The translations under genes and the position numbers were made by a program. A stretch of DNA of 64,000 nt. Origin: Gelidibacter pelagius. GTDB lineage: Bacteria; Bacteroidota; Bacteroidia; Flavobacteriales; Flavobacteriaceae. The notes under the pieces were generated by a model that saw nothing but the letters and a program-made list of their open reading frames with translations, had not been told where the DNA came from and searched no databases. The DNA lies in NCBI RefSeq assembly GCF_017581925.1, contig NZ_JAGEVG010000010.1, positions 62,001 to 126,000 of the forward strand, written 5' to 3'. Position 1 is the stretch's first letter. Each line of letters begins with the position of its first letter. Positions 27,870 to 36,434 of this stretch are shown here, in pieces.

Positions 27870-27877
27870 TATTTTTG
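27870..27877 (+). promoter_or_regulatory. -7 box of lpdA
   Basis: TATTTTTG matches TAnnTTTG, 34 bp before the ATG at 27912. Confidence 0.5.
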
Positions 27878-27911
27878 TACTCAATTTTAACAAACATCAA
27901 AAAACAATTTT

Positions 27912-29312
27912 ATGAATTCATATGATGTAGCCATTATTGGCTCTGGCCCAGGAGGATATGTAGCAGCAATCCGTTGTGCACAATTAGGCATGAAAACTGC
28001 AATTATTGAAAAATATTCAACTCTTGGTGGCACCTGCCTCAATGTTGGTTGTATTCCCAGTAAAGCCCTTTTAGATTCTTCTCATCATTATGAAGATGCT
28101 GTTAAGCATTTTGAAGAACACGGGATTGAAATTCCCGGCGATATAAAAGTGAACCTAAAGCAAATGATCTCCCGTAAGCAAGCGGTTGTTGATCAAACTA
28201 CTGGTGGTATTGACTTCTTGATGAAGAAAAACAAAATTGATGTATATCAAGGTTTGGGATCATTTAAAGACGCCACACATATCACGATCAAAGGTGAGAA
28301 AACAGAAGAGATTGAAGCGAAACACACCATTATTGCTACTGGCAGTAAGCCGTCCAATTTGCCTTTTATTGACTTGGATAAAGAGCGCATTGTCACGTCA
28401 ACAGAAGCATTAAAGCTTGAAGAAATTCCAAAGCATTTAATTGTTATTGGAGGTGGCGCCATTGGTTTGGAGCTTGGACAGGTCTATAGAAGATTGGGTT
28501 CAGAAGTCACAGTTATTGAATACATGGATCGCCTCATTCCTACTATGGATGCTGGATTATCAAGAGAATTGAACAAGGTGTTTAAAAAGGCTAAATTCAG
28601 TATCAACGTATCGCATCAGGTTAAATCTGTTGAGCGTAAAGGAGATGAGGTTATTGTTAAAGCGGATAACAAAAAAGGTGAAGAAGTTGAGTTCAAGGGT
28701 GATTATTGCTTGGTTTCAGTTGGTCGACGTCCTTATACAGACGGACTTAATGCCGAGGCTGCAGGGGTGAAATTGACGGATAGAGGACAGGTTGAAGTCA
28801 ACGAACATTTGCAAACCAATGTCAAAAATATTTATGCTATTGGAGATGTAGTAAAAGGTGCGATGTTGGCACATAAAGCTGAAGAAGAAGGCGTTTTTGT
28901 GGCTGAAACATTAGCGGGCCAAAAACCACATATCAATTACAATTTAATTCCTGGTGTCGTATATACTTGGCCAGAAGTGGCTGCTGTTGGAAAAACAGAG
29001 GAAGAATTGAAAGAAGCAGGAGTAGCGTATAAATCAGGACAGTTCCCTATGCGTGCTTTAGGTAGAAGTAGAGCGAGTATGGACTTGGACGGGTTTGTTA
29101 AAGTCCTAGCGGATAAGCAAACCGATGAAATTCTTGGAGTTCATATGATTGGAGCTCGTGCTGCCGATATGATTGCTGAAGCGGTTGTAGGAATGGAATT
29201 CAGAGCGTCTGCGGAAGATATTTCACGTATCTCCCATGCACATCCAACGTATACGGAAGCGCTTAAGGAAGCGGCTTTGGCGGCTACCGATGATAGAGCA
29301 TTGCATATCTAA
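27912..29312 (+). CDS. lpdA: Dihydrolipoyl dehydrogenase (E3)
   Basis: 466 residues. FAD-binding GSGPGGYVAAIR, redox disulfide C42/C47 in GGTCLNVGCIPSK, NAD-binding GGGAIGLELGQVYRRLG, the second FAD motif YAIGDVVKGAMLAHKAEEEG, and the catalytic His-Glu in HAHPTYTEALKEA. It reoxidises dihydrolipoamide of the pyruvate, 2-oxoglutarate, branched-chain and glycine cleavage complexes. No complex partner is adjacent. Monocistronic, with its own promoter box and terminator. Confidence 0.97.
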   Translation: MNSYDVAIIGSGPGGYVAAIRCAQLGMKTAIIEKYSTLGGTCLNVGCIPSKALLDSSHHYEDAVKHFEEHGIEIPGDIKVNLKQMISRKQAVVDQTTGGIDFLMKKNKIDVYQGLGSFKDATHITIKGEKTEEIEAKHTIIATGSKPSNLPFIDLDKERIVTSTEALKLEEIPKHLIVIGGGAIGLELGQVYRRLGSEVTVIEYMDRLIPTMDAGLSRELNKVFKKAKFSINVSHQVKSVERKGDEVIVKADNKKGEEVEFKGDYCLVSVGRRPYTDGLNAEAAGVKLTDRGQVEVNEHLQTNVKNIYAIGDVVKGAMLAHKAEEEGVFVAETLAGQKPHINYNLIPGVVYTWPEVAAVGKTEEELKEAGVAYKSGQFPMRALGRSRASMDLDGFVKVLADKQTDEILGVHMIGARAADMIAEAVVGMEFRASAEDISRISHAHPTYTEALKEAALAATDDRALHI

Positions 29313-29328
29313 AAATAAAATTCAAATT

Positions 29329-29365
29329 GAAAAAGGGCGAATGCATCTGCATTCGCCCTTTTTCA
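29329..29365. terminator. Terminator after lpdA
   Basis: TGAAAAAGGGCGAATGCA (29329-29346) pairs with TGCATTCGCCCTTTTTCA (29348-29365): a nearly perfect 17-18-bp stem that can work both ways for the convergent genes. Confidence 0.85.
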
Positions 29366-29366
29366 T

Positions 29367-29963
29367 TTATACTTCTTGAAGTAAATCTATAATGCGAAGT
29401 TTCTTATTGTAATCGGCTTCGTTTACATCTCTGATCAGGCAATAGGCATTTACAGCTTTGTCTTTTACCTTTTTAAAGAGCTCTTTCATGGTACAAGGTC
29501 CATATTCCTTAGAGCGCTGGATATAGTAGAATTCATGTTCAGTGATAAGCTCTGATGCCTTTTTAAGATATTTTTCCTTTAGGTATTTTTGGACGTCGTC
29601 TTTATTGTTTATCGAGGTTTTGTAATCGGTGGCGTTTATAAAAAACGAATAATCCTCGGAAGCTTTCTGGTTTAAGACCAGTACGTCTTTATCTTTATAA
29701 TACGCCTTGATCAGCACAATACCATCTTCAGTGGTAATGGACAGGAAATTGGAATTTATAAAACTCCATCTTGTCTTGGTGACTTCATTATTTTCAGAAA
29801 TGACCAATTCATTGTTCGGTTTAAAAACATACATTGCCTTGGCATCTTCAATGCCATTGATCAAAACCCATTCTTGATTGATAAACTGATTGTCATGATG
29901 CAGTGAATAATCAAAAGGTTCTAAATTTGGGACAATATTATATAAGTAATTTCTCAAGGCCAT
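29367..29963 (-). CDS. Uncharacterised cytoplasmic protein, possible C-terminal GYF_2-like domain
   Basis: 198 residues, no signal. The N-terminal two thirds (LVISENNEVTKTRWSFINSN, LNQKASEDYSFFINATDY) look beta-rich. The last 60 residues (FYYIQRSKEYGPCTMKELFKKVKDKAVNAYCLIRDV) have the Y-Y ... GP-(x)3-EL pattern of GYF_2/DUF4339 domains, which are protein-interaction modules. I know no function. It stands alone with terminators on its downstream side. Confidence 0.7.
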   Translation of the reverse strand: MALRNYLYNIVPNLEPFDYSLHHDNQFINQEWVLINGIEDAKAMYVFKPNNELVISENNEVTKTRWSFINSNFLSITTEDGIVLIKAYYKDKDVLVLNQKASEDYSFFINATDYKTSINNKDDVQKYLKEKYLKKASELITEHEFYYIQRSKEYGPCTMKELFKKVKDKAVNAYCLIRDVNEADYNKKLRIIDLLQEV

Positions 29964-30120
29964 AGGATAGGATAAGTTAAATTAAAACATCAAATCTTTT
30001 CTATTTTATTTAAAGCTACATTATATTTTTCAAACACCATCATTTGAACGATTTAGGGAGGTTTTTTCAGATGAAATGTAAATTCCGAGTTGTTTTTCAT
30101 ATTAAAAAGTAGATTTTAGT

Positions 30121-30155
30121 AATAAAAAAGGGCGAAACTGTTTTGTTTCGCCCTT
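30121..30155 (-). terminator. Terminator of the PA-M28 peptidase gene
   Basis: AAGGGCGAAAC (30128-30138) and GTTTCGCCCTT (30145-30155) pair perfectly, and read on the minus strand the hairpin runs into UUUUUUAUU. It is 26 bp past the stop of the peptidase gene. Confidence 0.85.
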
Positions 30156-30180
30156 CGGTATTAATAGAATTGTATTTGGT

Positions 30181-31749
30181 TTACTGGCTGACTTTATCAA
30201 CGATAATTCGATCTTCCCTATTGGCCAATTTCCAAGCGGTGTAGAACACCAATTTCGTTCTGTTTTCCAACAGGTCATATTCAATCTTGTCTGGCGTGTC
30301 AGACGGTCTGTGATAGTCGTCATGCGTACCGTTAAAATAGAAAATGACCGGTACGTTGTTCTTTGCAAAATTATAGTGGTCTGATCTGAAGTAAAAACGG
30401 TTCGGATCATTGTCATCATTAAATGTATAATCCAAAGTAACATTCGTGTATTTACTATTGGCTTCTTCAGAAACATTGTGGAGGTCCGTACTCAATTTAT
30501 CAGAACCGATCAAATAAATGTAATTTCTATCGCCTTCACGTTTTGGATCTATTCTTCCAATCATGTCGATGTTGAGATTGGCGATGGTGTTTTCCAATGG
30601 AAAAATAGGATTCACATCGGTATAATAACTTGAGCCTAAAAGACCTTTTTCTTCACCGGTAACATGTAAAAATAAGATAGAACGCTTTGGGCCATGGCCG
30701 GCATTTTGTGCCAATTTAAATGCTTCTGCAATCTCTAGAAGGGCCACGGTTCCTGAACCATCATCGTCCGCTCCGTTATATATTTCGCCATCTTTAATGC
30801 CTTCGTGGTCTAAATGCGCAGATAGAACTAAAACTTCATCTGGTTTTTCAGAACCTTTAATAAACGCCAACACATTTTCGGAATTGACATCTTCAGAATG
30901 ACTGGTCACTTTAATCTCCAAATTTGTTGCAATGTCTTTTGAAGTTTTATTCGTTTCAATATCCGCTAATAGTGCCTTTCCTAATTTGTCACTGATTAAA
31001 ATCTGAATCATAGCATCTTGTTTGTCCTTAAGTGTAATACGACCATCACGACCAGATTTGGCCGCAGCCTGCATAAAGTTTGAAACCATTTTTAAGTAGG
31101 CTTCGTCCATAACTAATATGACTTTGGCGCCTTTTGTTTTAGCCACTTCTCTTTTGGATGAAAGCGCCTGTCTTCCTACTGACCATTTGGTATCTTCTTT
31201 GGATCCTGTAGTCACATAAGTACCATCGTCATTTTTTGGCTCTCCTGCTTTGATCAAAACAATTTTATCTTTAACGTCCAAACCAGAATAGCTTGAGTAA
31301 TTTTCAGCTTCTATACCATAGCCAGCGTATACAATATCAGATGCCGTTATGGTTTGAGAGGATGCAGCACCAGCAGTTACAAAATCAGTATAATTTTCAA
31401 ATTTGACGCCGTTCACTGTGATGTCAGTTTCTGGAGATTTTTGATTGACTAAAGGCACATCCTGAAAGTAATCACCATCTGAGAGTGGCGAAGGAATTCC
31501 AAGTGAAATATATTGTTCCTTTAGAAACTCAACAGCCATCTTCTGGCCCTTAGAACCTGTATCACGGCCTTCAAATTCATCTGATGCGAAAGTGTATAAT
31601 AATTCTTTTAATTCATCAGAAGTAATGGTGTTTCCATATACCGTTGGATCAACAGAAACGGTTGTTTCAGGCATGGTTGCCTGTTGTTGACTTGATCCGC
31701 AAGCAAAAATGCTTAGTGCAATACTTGCAATAATAAGAGACTTTTTCAT
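30181..31749 (-). CDS. M28 family aminopeptidase lipoprotein with PA domain
   Basis: 522 residues. MKKSLIIASIALSIFAC is a lipoprotein signal. A protease-associated (PA) region occupies roughly 110-290. The M28 catalytic domain has all co-catalytic zinc ligands: H312 (SAHLDH), D328 (NGADDDGSG), E366/E367 (TGEEKGL), D395 (NLNIDMIGR), and H480 (DDYHRPSDTPD). It should be a zinc aminopeptidase in the periplasm or on the outer membrane. A paralogue lies just upstream on the same strand (32061-33101). Confidence 0.93.
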   Translation of the reverse strand: MKKSLIIASIALSIFACGSSQQQATMPETTVSVDPTVYGNTITSDELKELLYTFASDEFEGRDTGSKGQKMAVEFLKEQYISLGIPSPLSDGDYFQDVPLVNQKSPETDITVNGVKFENYTDFVTAGAASSQTITASDIVYAGYGIEAENYSSYSGLDVKDKIVLIKAGEPKNDDGTYVTTGSKEDTKWSVGRQALSSKREVAKTKGAKVILVMDEAYLKMVSNFMQAAAKSGRDGRITLKDKQDAMIQILISDKLGKALLADIETNKTSKDIATNLEIKVTSHSEDVNSENVLAFIKGSEKPDEVLVLSAHLDHEGIKDGEIYNGADDDGSGTVALLEIAEAFKLAQNAGHGPKRSILFLHVTGEEKGLLGSSYYTDVNPIFPLENTIANLNIDMIGRIDPKREGDRNYIYLIGSDKLSTDLHNVSEEANSKYTNVTLDYTFNDDNDPNRFYFRSDHYNFAKNNVPVIFYFNGTHDDYHRPSDTPDKIEYDLLENRTKLVFYTAWKLANREDRIIVDKVSQ

Positions 31750-31906
31750 TAAAATATAAATTATATGTAAGTGAAATGCGATATTACGAAAAACACAAGA
31801 ATTTAAGTTTTAATTCTCAATTCATTTAACAAACTTTAACAAAGAACTATAGATTTCCTGTGAAATTTGATGAGTTGCTATCACGACCTAAGATTTATTG
31901 GCATTT

Positions 31907-32026
31907 ATTTCACTAGTGGGTTTTAATTCCAACAAACTTGCTTTGATCAATAAAAGGGAATTTCTTATTTATATTTCGTGGACTTGCCCATCCGTACCGG
32001 TCTGATGGGCTCCGAGATTCTTGAAT
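31907..32026 (+). repeat. Dispersed intergenic repeat, copy C (120 bp)
   Basis: ATTTCACTAGTGGGTTTTAA at the start; centre GATCAATAAAAGGGAATTTC; distal part GGACTTGCCCATCCGTACCG then GTCTGATGGGCTCCGAG; end ATTCTTGAAT. The distal hairpin is the best of the family: GCCCATC pairs with GATGGGC over 7 bp. It lies between the two M28 peptidase genes. Confidence 0.8.
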
Positions 32027-32060
32027 AGCACATTTTTATTAGGTGCTACTTCAATTTTCC

Positions 32061-33101
32061 TTAAATTTTATCGACTTTAAGGCGCTCTTCGCTATTGGCA
32101 AGATACCAAGCAGTTGAAAATATAAGTTGCGCTCGTTTTTGCAATAAAGGATAGTTGATTTTGTCCGGTGTATCGGTAGGTTGATGGTAATCTTGATGTT
32201 CGCCGTTGAAATAAAATATGACGGGAATGTTTCTGTAGGCAAAATTATAATGGTCAGAGCGGTAATAATAACGGTTGGAATCGCCTTCTGCATTATATCT
32301 ATAGTCGAGTGTTAAATTTGTGAATTGGTTGTTTGCTGCTTCAGAGATATAGTGGAGCTTCGTACTCAATCTGTCCGCACCAATGATATAGACGTAATTT
32401 TCTTGTTGCTTTTCTTCATGGGCCTTATCCACACGTCCTATCATGTCAATGTTCAAATTGACTACGGTGTTGTCCAAGGAGTAAATTGGATGCTTAACAT
32501 AATAACGGGAGCCTAAAAGACCAGATTCTTCAGCAGTCAAATGCAAAAATAGAATACTGCGCCTGGGGCCATGTCCATCTTTTTTTGCCAGTGCAAAGGC
32601 TTGGGCCATCTCCATAACTGCAGCGGTACCTGAGGCATTATCATCAGCTCCAAAGTAGGTGTCATCATTGGATATGCCTAGATGGTCTAAATGAGCAGAA
32701 ATCACAATGACTTCTTCAGGAAGTTCTGAACCCTCAATAAAAGCAACAACATTTTGGGAGCTTGGACTGTCTTTTGAGAAATAGGATTTCGGAATTCTTT
32801 GATAATAATTATCATAACCCAAAGGAGAAGGGATGTCATTGTCTACATAAAAGTCCTTAAGAAAGTTAGAAGCTCTATGATATCCTATTCTACCTGTTTC
32901 TCTACCTTCAAATTCTTTTGAGGACAAAGCGTAAACATGGGTACTCAATTCTTCAGGTGTAATTGTGAGACTATATTTTATAATGGTTTCGGGATCCTCG
33001 AAAACAATACTTTCTTTTAGATTTTCAATTTTCTGCGTATATCTAATATTCGCACAAGAACCAACAAGTGTTAGTGCGGAAGCAATGAAAAGTGCTTTCA
33101 T
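32061..33101 (-). CDS. M28 family aminopeptidase lipoprotein without PA domain
   Basis: 346 residues. MKALFIASALTLVGSC is a lipoprotein signal. It aligns with both ends of the neighbouring 522-residue paralogue: the N-terminal block (ELSTHVYALSSKEFEGRETGR, then IPSPLGYDNYYQRIP) and the catalytic block (AHLDH, GADDNASGT, TAEESGL, NIDMIGR, DYHQPTDTPD). The roughly 175-residue PA region between them is cleanly absent. All zinc ligands are kept, so it should be an active aminopeptidase with different substrate access. Confidence 0.92.
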   Translation of the reverse strand: MKALFIASALTLVGSCANIRYTQKIENLKESIVFEDPETIIKYSLTITPEELSTHVYALSSKEFEGRETGRIGYHRASNFLKDFYVDNDIPSPLGYDNYYQRIPKSYFSKDSPSSQNVVAFIEGSELPEEVIVISAHLDHLGISNDDTYFGADDNASGTAAVMEMAQAFALAKKDGHGPRRSILFLHLTAEESGLLGSRYYVKHPIYSLDNTVVNLNIDMIGRVDKAHEEKQQENYVYIIGADRLSTKLHYISEAANNQFTNLTLDYRYNAEGDSNRYYYRSDHYNFAYRNIPVIFYFNGEHQDYHQPTDTPDKINYPLLQKRAQLIFSTAWYLANSEERLKVDKI

Positions 33102-33202
33102 TTATCAAGGATTAATTAGCGGCCAAATAAAACGAAAAAAAAGGGAATATAGAAGTAATCCCTCATTTTTGTGATGTATTTCAATCGTGTATTCAAGTGA
33201 CT

Positions 33203-33613
33203 CTATTGTTCTTCAAAATCCTCCAAATCAGGGAATTCTTCAGTTTCTAAGATTTCATATTTGGAAGTGTCCATATCCATATCCAATTCCTCCATATCCA
33301 AACCTTCCAAAATTTCTTTCGAATCTTCGATAGAAGCTTCTTTCTTTAGCTCCAACTCTTCAAGATCTCCAACTTCAGCCGTGTTAAAAATGGATTTATA
33401 CGTAGTTAAAACTAATGAAATGACCGTCAATATGAAGATTAATTGCACTGTTTTTTTCGGCAATTGTTTCCGTTTAGATATATAAAATGCAATAAACCCG
33501 AAAATAAGTGCTGCTACAGCTGGTAAATAGGCTATTTGTGATAACGGTGTCACAGCCAAAATCAATGCTAAAACTGCAGCGATAAATCCTAAAACAATAA
33601 AAAGAGATCTCAT
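33203..33613 (-). CDS. Small membrane protein with acidic C-terminal tail, unknown function
   Basis: 136 residues. Three hydrophobic helices (about 3-22, 27-45, 55-72) are followed by a strongly acidic tail of about 60 residues (SIEDSKEILEGLDMEELDMD, ending EEFPDLEDFEEQ). The basic loop SKRKQLPKK between helices 2 and 3 suggests the tail and this loop lie on different sides or interact. Its start is 3 bp from the stop of the DUF3108 gene on the same strand, so the two are one operon. I do not recognise the family. Confidence 0.75.
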   Translation of the reverse strand: MRSLFIVLGFIAAVLALILAVTPLSQIAYLPAVAALIFGFIAFYISKRKQLPKKTVQLIFILTVISLVLTTYKSIFNTAEVGDLEELELKKEASIEDSKEILEGLDMEELDMDMDTSKYEILETEEFPDLEDFEEQ

Positions 33614-33616
33614 AGT

Positions 33617-34399
33617 TTAATTTTTTAATCCGGTTGCTGATTTAATTTTAAGTTCGCCGTTACCCACTGGAATTTTAAATTTCGCATAAACGGGAACCTT
33701 ATTGGCGTCTGCCGTGAGGTACAATAGATTATCATTTGAGCCGCCCTTAAGAACATCCTTGTTTTTAAGAGATAACGACAATTTATAACACTCTTTTTTA
33801 CCAATAGCAGTGTTGATGGTTTCTTTGCTTACATATTTCACACTGATAACCATTTCTTCATTGTCAAAAAGAACCTTAAAGTTTTGGACATCGCCAGGTG
33901 TGGCTTTATGGATATCCAAATTGCGGATATGGTAAATGGTTGACACAATATCTTTGGTGCCACCATTAATTTTGACAGTAGCAGTTTTATCAAAAATTTC
34001 ACCTTTGCCATTCTTTTTGCGCATAAGACTTTTAACGGAATTGGTCTTATGGCTGAAGGTGTATTGCATAAACTTATAGTAGCTACCTTCATTAATATCT
34101 CGCTTATATAAGTATGGTGTCAAGCTTGTTGGACTGACATAACTCTCATAAAGATCACGAATTTTGAAAAAACCATCCCATTTGGTATAAGTTGCAGCAG
34201 TACACTTGAGGTGTAAAAGTGTCGCATTTGACGTTTTGACCTGACCGGTTTCCATAGTCACTTGTGCAATTTCCGTCATTAGTGCAGACATATTATAAGA
34301 GGCGGTAAAGGTTAGCTTTTCTCCCACTGCAATGGTTTTATTTTGAGCAAATAACATCGCGCTGAACATTAAAAATGTAATAAAAAAGATGTGTTTCAT
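33617..34399 (-). CDS. DUF3108 family secreted protein
   Basis: 260 residues from the ATG at 34399, giving the signal peptide MKHIFFITFLMFSAMLFAQ; 17 codons further upstream is an alternative start with no clean signal. GEKLTFTASYNMSALMTEIAQVTME, DLYESYVSPTSLTPYLYKRDINEGSYYK, and the C-terminal TADANKVPVYAKFKIPVGNGELKI fit the beta-sheet-rich DUF3108 family. These are periplasmic proteins of unknown role. First gene of a pair with the acidic-tailed membrane protein. Confidence 0.85.
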   Translation of the reverse strand: MKHIFFITFLMFSAMLFAQNKTIAVGEKLTFTASYNMSALMTEIAQVTMETGQVKTSNATLLHLKCTAATYTKWDGFFKIRDLYESYVSPTSLTPYLYKRDINEGSYYKFMQYTFSHKTNSVKSLMRKKNGKGEIFDKTATVKINGGTKDIVSTIYHIRNLDIHKATPGDVQNFKVLFDNEEMVISVKYVSKETINTAIGKKECYKLSLSLKNKDVLKGGSNDNLLYLTADANKVPVYAKFKIPVGNGELKIKSATGLKN

Positions 34400-34622
34400 G
34401 TTTGAAAATAAGATGTCAAAGATATTTATATAAACATTAATAATCCTCATATTATATATAAGGTTTTATGTGTTTCTTTCTACAGCCCAACAGTGATGGG
34501 AATTGTTAAATAATTCCCAAATTAGCAAACGCATTAATGATTAGGTCTTTTGAGACAGCCGGTAGGAAGTAATAAATGTAATTTTATGGTAGAACTAATA
34601 ATAACTTTAAAATACAAACATT

Positions 34623-34808
34623 ATGAACTCAGATCAATTTGAAGGTAAATGGAAACAAATTAAAGGTGAATTTAAAAAGAAATATGGAAAAATCACCAAT
34701 GATGAATATACAGAAGCTGAAGGTAACTTTGATAAGTTAGCTGGAAAAGTGCAAGAGCGCTATGGTAAATCCAAAGAAGATTTAAAAAAGGAAATTGATA
34801 ACTGGTAG
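34623..34808 (+). CDS. CsbD family stress-response protein
   Basis: 61 residues, very hydrophilic. MNSDQFEGKWKQIKGEFKKK begins the CsbD pattern (W-K-Q-x-K-G), and LAGKVQERYGKSKEDLKKEI completes the two-helix repeat. CsbD/YjbJ proteins are among the most abundant stress-induced small proteins in many bacteria; their molecular role is not known. A perfect terminator follows, so it is monocistronic. Confidence 0.93.
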   Translation: MNSDQFEGKWKQIKGEFKKKYGKITNDEYTEAEGNFDKLAGKVQERYGKSKEDLKKEIDNW

Positions 34809-34828
34809 GATGCCATTATTGATTTAAA

Positions 34829-34865
34829 GAAAGGTTCTCAAACAATTTGTTTGAGAACCTTTTTA
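34829..34865 (+). terminator. Terminator of the CsbD gene
   Basis: AAAGGTTCTCAAACA (34830-34844) and TGTTTGAGAACCTTT (34848-34862) form a perfect 15-bp stem with a 3-nt loop, then T residues. Confidence 0.88.
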
Positions 34866-35053
34866 TTAATACCCAAGGCTAATTAATAGGATATAGTTGC
34901 GCCTCTCAAAATCAATAATAAAATATAAGAAACTGAAATTTGTCGTCCCATCGACTTTTTAGATTTGGGTAGAAAAATTATATGTAATTATTGCGGATTG
35001 TATTCTTGCATCCCAAATCATTTGAAAAATATTACTATCAATATAATAAAATC

Positions 35054-35254
35054 ATGGAAAAGCCAGAAGAAAAAAAACAGAACAACAGGAAGGAAGATGA
35101 AAAAAGAAATCCTGATTCAGAAAGAAATATGCCATCCAAAGAAAAAGAGTGGGATCCTAATCGGGATATTGAGTCGGATGTGACAGATGAAGAAAAAATA
35201 AAACACCTTAAAGGTGTTAAACTACCCAAAACATCAAACACGAATGAAAAGTAA
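35054..35254 (+). CDS. Small charged protein overlapping trxA
   Basis: 66 residues from the ATG at 35054 (an in-frame ATG at 34991 gives an unlikely hydrophobic extension). More than half of the residues are charged: MEKPEEKKQNNRKEDEKRN at the start, then KEWDPNRDIESDVTDEEKI, and KGVKLPKTSNTNEK at the end. It should be intrinsically disordered. It overlaps the thioredoxin start by 11 bp in another frame, which suggests translational coupling. The second half is less repetitive and looks like conserved protein. Function unknown. Confidence 0.6.
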   Translation: MEKPEEKKQNNRKEDEKRNPDSERNMPSKEKEWDPNRDIESDVTDEEKIKHLKGVKLPKTSNTNEK

Positions 35255-35540
35255 TTTTAATGAAATAATTAATTCAGAAACCCCCGTTTTAGTGGATTTT
35301 TACGCAGAATGGTGTGGTCCCTGTAAAACTTTGATATCAATTTTGGAAGAAGTGAAATCAGAATTGGGTGATGCCATAAAAATCATAAAAATTGATGTTG
35401 ACAAAAACCACTTGTTAGCGACCAATTATCGAGTTAAGAGCGTACCTACGCTGGTGCTTTTTAACGATGGGAATCAGGTTTGGCGACAATCTGGAGTATT
35501 ACAGAAAGGCGATTTAATCAAGGTATTACAATCTCATTGA
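35244..35540 (+). CDS. trxA: Thioredoxin
   Basis: 98 residues from the ATG at 35244; a start ten codons earlier lies inside the upstream gene and gives an atypical extension. Classical active site VDFYAEWCGPCKTL, cis-Pro in KSVPTLVLFNDGN, and the usual C-terminal helix. A cytoplasmic general disulfide reductase. It is coupled by an 11-bp overlap to the small charged protein upstream. It differs from the CGNC thioredoxin near 22.5 kb. Confidence 0.9.
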   Translation: MKSNFNEIINSETPVLVDFYAEWCGPCKTLISILEEVKSELGDAIKIIKIDVDKNHLLATNYRVKSVPTLVLFNDGNQVWRQSGVLQKGDLIKVLQSH

Positions 35541-35638
35541 TTTCTTTTGACATTAATACCTAAACTAAAGAAACTGACCAATATCATTGTTGCTATTCTG
35601 GTATTGCTGTATCTTGGTGGAATAAAACAAATAACATC

Positions 35639-36094
35639 ATGTATACTAACTTAGACGAGAACGCCAGCTTAAAGATTCTCAAAAACGATTATTTAGGGCA
35701 TTTATCCTATATCTATCAGAACAGACCGTTTGTTGTTCCCATCACCTATCATTATGATGCCGAGAGAAATGTTATCATTTGCTATTCTGCTGAAGGTCAT
35801 AAAATGAATGCGATGAGAAAAAACAATGAAGTAGCATTTAATATTGTGGATGTTGATGGGCTTACCAATTGGAAATCGGTTATGGTTCACGGCAAATTTG
35901 AACAACTCTTCGGTAGTGATGCTAAGTCTTATCTACATGTTTTTTCTTTAGGAATCAAAACGCTAATCGCTGAGAAGGAATTGAAAGAATTGAGCTTTAT
36001 TAGTGAGTTTTCGAGTAAGGCGATCAACGAAAACATTCCTATGATTTTCATCATTAAAGTGGAAGAAGTCACAGGTAAGATGAGGAAAGACTAA
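35639..36094 (+). CDS. Pyridoxamine-5'-phosphate-oxidase-like flavin-binding protein (Nim-like)
   Basis: 151 residues. YLGHLSYIYQNRPFVVPITYHYD, then IICYSAEGHKMNAMRKNNEVAFNIVDVDG and WKSVMVHGKFEQL, is the split-barrel FMN-binding fold (Pyridox_ox_2) shared by Nim-type proteins. Relatives bind FMN, F420 or haem; this short bacterial type usually binds FMN and has an unknown reductase role. It follows trxA by 98 bp on the same strand. A hydrophobic 35-codon frame overlaps its start. Confidence 0.85.
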   Translation: MYTNLDENASLKILKNDYLGHLSYIYQNRPFVVPITYHYDAERNVIICYSAEGHKMNAMRKNNEVAFNIVDVDGLTNWKSVMVHGKFEQLFGSDAKSYLHVFSLGIKTLIAEKELKELSFISEFSSKAINENIPMIFIIKVEEVTGKMRKD

Positions 36095-36148
36095 ATCAAT
36101 CCACAATTTTTTCATGCTTCTTAAGAGCAGAACGCTCCATAATGATTA

Positions 36149-36265
36149 ATTCCTACGAGTGGGTTTTTCACCTGAGGCATGACTTAATCAAAAAGACGAT
36201 TTCTTATTCATTCTTAGAGGACTTGCCTACTCGTGTCGGTTGGACTGAACATGAGACTCTTGATT
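36149..36265 (+). repeat. Dispersed intergenic repeat, copy D (117 bp)
   Basis: Start ATTCCTACGAGTGGGTTTTT; centre AATCAAAAAGACGATTTCTT and ATTCATTCTTAGAGGACTTG; distal part CCTACTCGTGTCGGTTGGAC; end GAGACTCTTGATT. Its distal hairpin is the least conserved of the four copies. It lies 54 bp past the flavin-binding protein gene. Confidence 0.75.
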
Positions 36266-36364
36266 GATGAAAAGGAGGGTTTATTGGGCTCTCACTAATT
36301 AAAAGAATTCAACTTCACTTTCAAACATTTTAAAATTTTAGATCTTATCTTAAATATTTGATAA

Positions 36365-36396
36365 TAAAAAAAGCCTTCAATTGAAGGCCTTTTTTA
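36365..36396. terminator. Terminator before the FMN glutamate-synthase-like gene
   Basis: AAGCCTTCAA directly followed by TTGAAGGCCT (36371-36390) with A-run before and T-run after. It is placed to end transcripts from either convergent side. Confidence 0.75.
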
Positions 36397-36434
36397 TGTT
36401 CAGTATGTCATAGCGGTTTGATGCGCTTTTTTAA

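Noticed and set aside
30102-30476. 124-codon minus-strand frame
   Set aside because: It is a shadow of the M28 peptidase 3' end plus its terminator, and the peptidase frame is clearly the real one.
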